Shown in pieces: positions 60,706 to 64,000 of a stretch of DNA of 64,000 bases; positions within the stretch are counted from its first letter, which is position 1, and every line of letters starts with the position of its first letter. Below the pieces are notes generated by a model, which saw only the letters and a list, made by a program, of their open reading frames with translations, did no database searches and had not been told where the DNA came from. The DNA is from Paramecium tetraurelia (taxonomy: Eukaryota > Ciliophora > Oligohymenophorea > Peniculida > Parameciidae), in contig NW_001798986.1 of the NCBI RefSeq assembly GCF_000165425.1, positions 198,330 to 262,329 on the forward strand, read 5' to 3'. The position numbers were made by a program, and so were the translations under genes.

Positions 60706-62146
60706 ATGATGGAAGAAATGGAATATTTAAGACTGCCACCAATTTTGGCAAAATAAGTTTAACATCCTGGTAATTATAAAATCAATAGTAGAGGAATATG
60801 TGCGAAAAAATGATCCTAAGGAGCCTGTTAGAAGGATTTTTAAAAATGTTCCAATATCTCAAGACGAACGCAAGCTACTGCAATAACTTAAAGATAATCT
60901 AGCAGCTTATAAAATTGAAATAAATCCTGAGTATAATGATTTATGAACTAGCTCATAAACAGACGAAGTGCTTTTACGTTATCTATATGCTAATAATTTC
61001 AATATTGAAAATACAAAAGACATGCTAAGAAGTCATTTAGGTTGGTTACGAGAACCAAAAAATTATGAATTTGATCAAGATGTTCTAGATATTTATGTAA
61101 TTTCATGTATATAATAGAATAAAGGCATTGTCTACATTTTAGGAAGAGATAAATAATATAGACCTACGTTGATTATTAATTGCGATTAAATCACAACTAT
61201 TAATGTGGAACTCTTAAAACGGGCTATTAGCATTTTATGTATAATAATGGAAGATTATTGCTTTTTTGATGGTAAAATTGAAAATTGGAATATTATTATC
61301 GATCTTAAGGAGAAATGTGTTTTAAATGTTAAATTATAAGAGTATTATTCTTTATTTTAATTAATGTATTAAAATTTTCCATGCACTGTAGATAAAATAT
61401 TTATTTTACATCCTTCCTTAAGTATATAATTGGGATGGGCTGAATTTTTGGAGCACGTTTTTAACAAAAAGAAGATAATAATTGTATCTGACATTAATTA
61501 ATTTAAAAAATATTATGAACCTACATAATTAGAAAGGAAATATGGAGGAAGAATAGAAATAAAAAAGTATTTTCCACCATTGAATACCATACCTGAAGGA
61601 AAGTAATTAACTGAACCTTTAAAGCTTTTAGAATCCATGAATTAATAACAATAATAATAAATTTAAATACAGACTAAACAAAGCATTTAAGCCTAAAACA
61701 CTTTCTAAGAAACAGTGACAAAATAAGTTTAACCAACAGAGACCCTTAAAATGACAAAATCAAAAATTGAGAGAGATTTCTCTGTTTACCCATAGCAAGA
61801 AGTCAATGACTTTAAAGTTTATAGACCAACAGAAATTTCCAAAGAACCTATTAAAAACATTTCCAAATATAATCGGCTAACTTAAGCAGAAATAATGAAA
61901 AAAGAGTATGAATTTCAAGTACAACAAACCATTCTGCAACAAAAATAGGCAGAAGTAATGAAAAGCTATAAATATAAACAAAGCTAGATGATTTTTGAAG
62001 GAAATGATTAAGATGAAATATTAAGTGAGTAAATTCGAACTTAAACTGTAAAGCCTTAATCTGTTTAAGGTCAACCCCAAAATGCAAAAGGAAGATTAAC
62101 AGCTGAATAAGCAGAAGAAGATAATGCTGCTTGCATAATATTTTGA
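60706..62146 (+). CDS. CRAL-TRIO (SEC14-like) protein with Q-rich tail, 465 aa
   Basis: Exons 60706..60769, 60792..60930, 60952..62146; introns of 22 and 21 nt. The 21 nt intron (60931..60951) carries the only in-frame TGA, which supports its removal. The CRAL-TRIO N-domain (EVLLRYLYANNFNIENTKDM) is followed by the lipid-binding lobe (GIVYILGRDKQYRPTLIINC, ENWNIIIDLKE, HPSLSIQLGWAEFLEHVF) and a C-terminal 150 residues rich in Gln, Lys and Thr. SEC14-like proteins carry or sense phosphoinositides and other lipids. A further 21 nt GTAATT...AATAG segment at 61097..61117 is probably also an intron (458 aa). Confidence 0.85.
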
Positions 62147-62181
62147 TATTAGTATAATTTTATTCATAGATATAAGAAATA

Positions 62182-62982
62182 TCAAAATTTATGGATTTTT
62201 ATTTTATCTTCCAAATTTGTTGATTTATAATCAAACTCAATTTCATTTGCTGGCCCATTACAAATAGTGACAGCTCTTTTTCTATTAATACTTCCAAAAA
62301 ACTATGAATATAAAGTTTCTACTTAATCTCTACCTTTTGATTAAGGTTAAAAAGTATTTATTTCCTTTCCTTATTCTGAAATCATAAAGTATTTATTATC
62401 TTATAGAATTTTAATCTCAATAACTGTTTTAAGTCTGTTTGAGTGCAATCGAGAAGTTATAGGTTTATTAATATCCTGTTTTTTGAATTCTACAGTATTT
62501 ATTGGACATTATACAGCAGACAATTGCAGAGGCGTTTTTTTTCGTTTAGAACTCTTAATTTGCTTGTATTTCTTCTATATTTATGTAAAAGCAAAGGATA
62601 GGGGCTTGAGTAAGGGCAATCCAACTGATTTTTATTCTTAGAATCTCTGATTTAATTAATATTGTTGAGTATGTTAAGATGGTAATTTGTTAATAGGACC
62701 TTTAAAGTTCTCATAGTTATTTTTCTTTTTACACCAATTTTATATTGAATGCTTAATACAGAGATTTCTCATTGTCAAATCGGCCTGCAATTTATCCTGG
62801 AACTGACCTCTGGTTTTACAACAAAATGCTTAAATTTTTAGCCAGTTTATATCAATATTCAACAATAGTAGTGTTTGGTTTTATTCATTGAATTAAAGGA
62901 TGGAATTCATACTTCTTAATTTATTAGTTTGCTATGGAATTTAATCCGAATTCAGTTTCTAAGTCATGGTTTAATTTAACAT
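62182..62982 (-). CDS. Basic hypothetical protein, 266 aa
   Basis: Single open frame from ATG 62982 to TGA 62184..62182. Q/N/K-rich, with a basic central part (KQIKSSKRKKTPLQLS) and a more ordered C-terminus (GSINRKRAVTICNGPANEIE). No recognised domain. It is in the same frame as the coiled-coil gene upstream, separated by one TGA and about 60 bases, so the two could be one gene with an unrecognised intron. Stop 35 bases from the CRAL-TRIO stop. Confidence 0.5.
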
Positions 62983-63042
62983 ATTATCATTATATAATTA
63001 ACAATAAATTATTCTTCTCCATTGATTAATATAATAAATATT

Positions 63043-63694
63043 TCATGGAGCTGATCCGATTTGGAATGTAACTTAATTTCCTTAAACTACTTTTCCCAAA
63101 CATCTCATATTCTGTTAGTCCACATAAATTTTGTGTTTTACGATATGAGAAATATCATTATTCTATAACAAGGCAACAATATCCACTTAATTATTAATAA
63201 TGTCGGCATCTATTTTTTAAATCTTGAAGCCTTATATGAATACAATCTTAACAGAAATAATGTTATCCAATCCTTTTTCAATCTATATTTTATAATGTTC
63301 TTTACATCACAAAAATATCGATTTGGGTTTCTGAATTACTCTAAATGGAGTGCAACATCATTTTTTTCTTCTTATTTTAAATATCTCTATTCAAATAAAC
63401 TTAGTTAATTTTGCAATCTATAAATTTCAAAATCTTATTCAGTTCTGATATTATTTATCTCTTACTACAAGTTATTAATTTCCTATATTAATATATTATA
63501 AAGACTTATTCTTTTTAACTCAACATCTGAGGAATAAGTTGTATTTCCTCCTTTAATTAAAGTAATCTATTGTTCGATTCAGAAATTTCAGTAATAATTC
63601 TTTCAGACTGTAATTGGTATTAATCATTTTACTCTTTAATGATTTTATAAGTTTGATACTCCATCCTATTTAAAACCGGATCTGCTTCAGACAT
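63043..63694 (-). CDS. Coiled-coil protein with C-terminal beta-like region, 201 aa
   Basis: Exons 63694..63506, 63482..63306, 63282..63043; two 23 nt introns (GTCTTT...ATATAG, GTAAAG...ATATAG). The first 110 residues form a coil (EINNLQQEINNIRTEQDFEI). The rest (ISVKIVFIQGFKIQKIDADI and VVQGNQVTFQIGS) looks like beta strands. Family unknown. Whether it ends at 63043 or continues into the next frame downstream is not settled. Confidence 0.55.
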
Positions 63695-63832
63695 ATTATT
63701 TTATTTATTTAATTAATCAATTAATAGAAATGAAAATAATTTTTTACAATGAAAAAATTAATAGCAATTAGAAACAATAGGATATAAATTTAAACTTTAT
63801 TAGAATTATTATTTGGATATAATTGCGTCAAC

Positions 63833-64000
63833 TCATTCAGATAATTTTTGATTGATATATTCGATTAATCTGTCAACTATATCAATTTCGGTTTATCTAT
63901 ATAATTTTTTGAAATTTAATACCTACTAACCTTTTGATTGCTGTATTCTGAGTCTTCCAATTCATTAATTTTAGTAGCATCTTAAATGTTTAATTAGGTA
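63833..64000 (-). CDS. 3' end of a gene running off the window
   Basis: Two exons, 64000..63923 (entering from outside) and 63896..63833, with a 26 nt GTATTA...TATAG intron; stop TGA 63835..63833. The visible C-terminus is acidic and helical (NELEDSEYSNQKV, IDIVDRLIEYINQKLSE). Too little remains to name it. Confidence 0.6.

Noticed and set aside
1-64000. tRNA, rRNA, CRISPR arrays, transposons, LTR elements and telomeric repeats
   Set aside because: I looked for tRNA-like T-loops, direct-repeat arrays, transposase or reverse transcriptase motifs and G-rich terminal repeats and saw none. A covariance-model search would be more sensitive for RNA genes.

Overview
The window is macronuclear-type DNA of a ciliate, almost certainly a Paramecium species. 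Three things in the sequence show this. Protein-coding frames are full of in-frame TAA and TAG, which must be read as glutamine, and only TGA ends genes. Genes are cut by very small introns (20 to 32 nt in the models here, mostly GTA...TAG, about 77 placed). Genes sit close together in strongly AT-rich DNA. All CDS coordinates below were worked out by hand with TGA as the only stop. For each multi-exon gene with a complete model, the exon lengths were checked to sum to a whole number of codons. Start and end are gene extents; exon lists are in the evidence.

Layout. 1-4 kb: two orphan genes, a broken PRP4-type kinase and a small two-helix membrane protein with a zinc-binding N-terminus. 4.7-16.3 kb: a casein kinase 1, a coiled-coil RING protein, helical proteins, a VAP/MSP tail-anchored protein, an N-myristoylation-type Cys-rich orphan, an ankyrin-like protein and a coiled-coil protein. 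16.4-32.2 kb: three separate HSF-type transcription factor genes, interspersed with the cytosolic glutaminyl-tRNA synthetase, a decayed gene, a CHR-family (chromate) transporter, a large coiled-coil protein and a P4-ATPase lipid flippase. 33-45 kb: a Q-rich protein, an orphan helical protein, a full-length ABCC transporter and two tandem copies of a Cache-domain transmembrane receptor-like gene. 45-64 kb: a protein kinase with an altered DFG motif, a BAH-PHD chromatin reader, an Ariadne-type RBR ubiquitin ligase, a cyclic-nucleotide-binding-domain protein, VPS8, importin-5, a CRAL-TRIO protein, two further orphans and the 3' end of a gene that runs off the right edge.

The genes form no operon or single pathway. 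Loose themes are membrane trafficking and lipid handling (VAP, P4-ATPase, VPS8, CRAL-TRIO), transport (CHR, ABCC), ubiquitin/RING proteins and transcription or chromatin (three HSFs, BAH-PHD). The most interesting points are the GlnRS gene that itself contains a run of reassigned TAA codons, the clustered HSF genes, the tandem Cache receptors whose intron positions confirm each other, a rare eukaryotic CHR transporter, and convergent genes whose stop codons lie only 6 to 35 bases apart. No tRNA, rRNA, CRISPR or recognisable mobile element was found.
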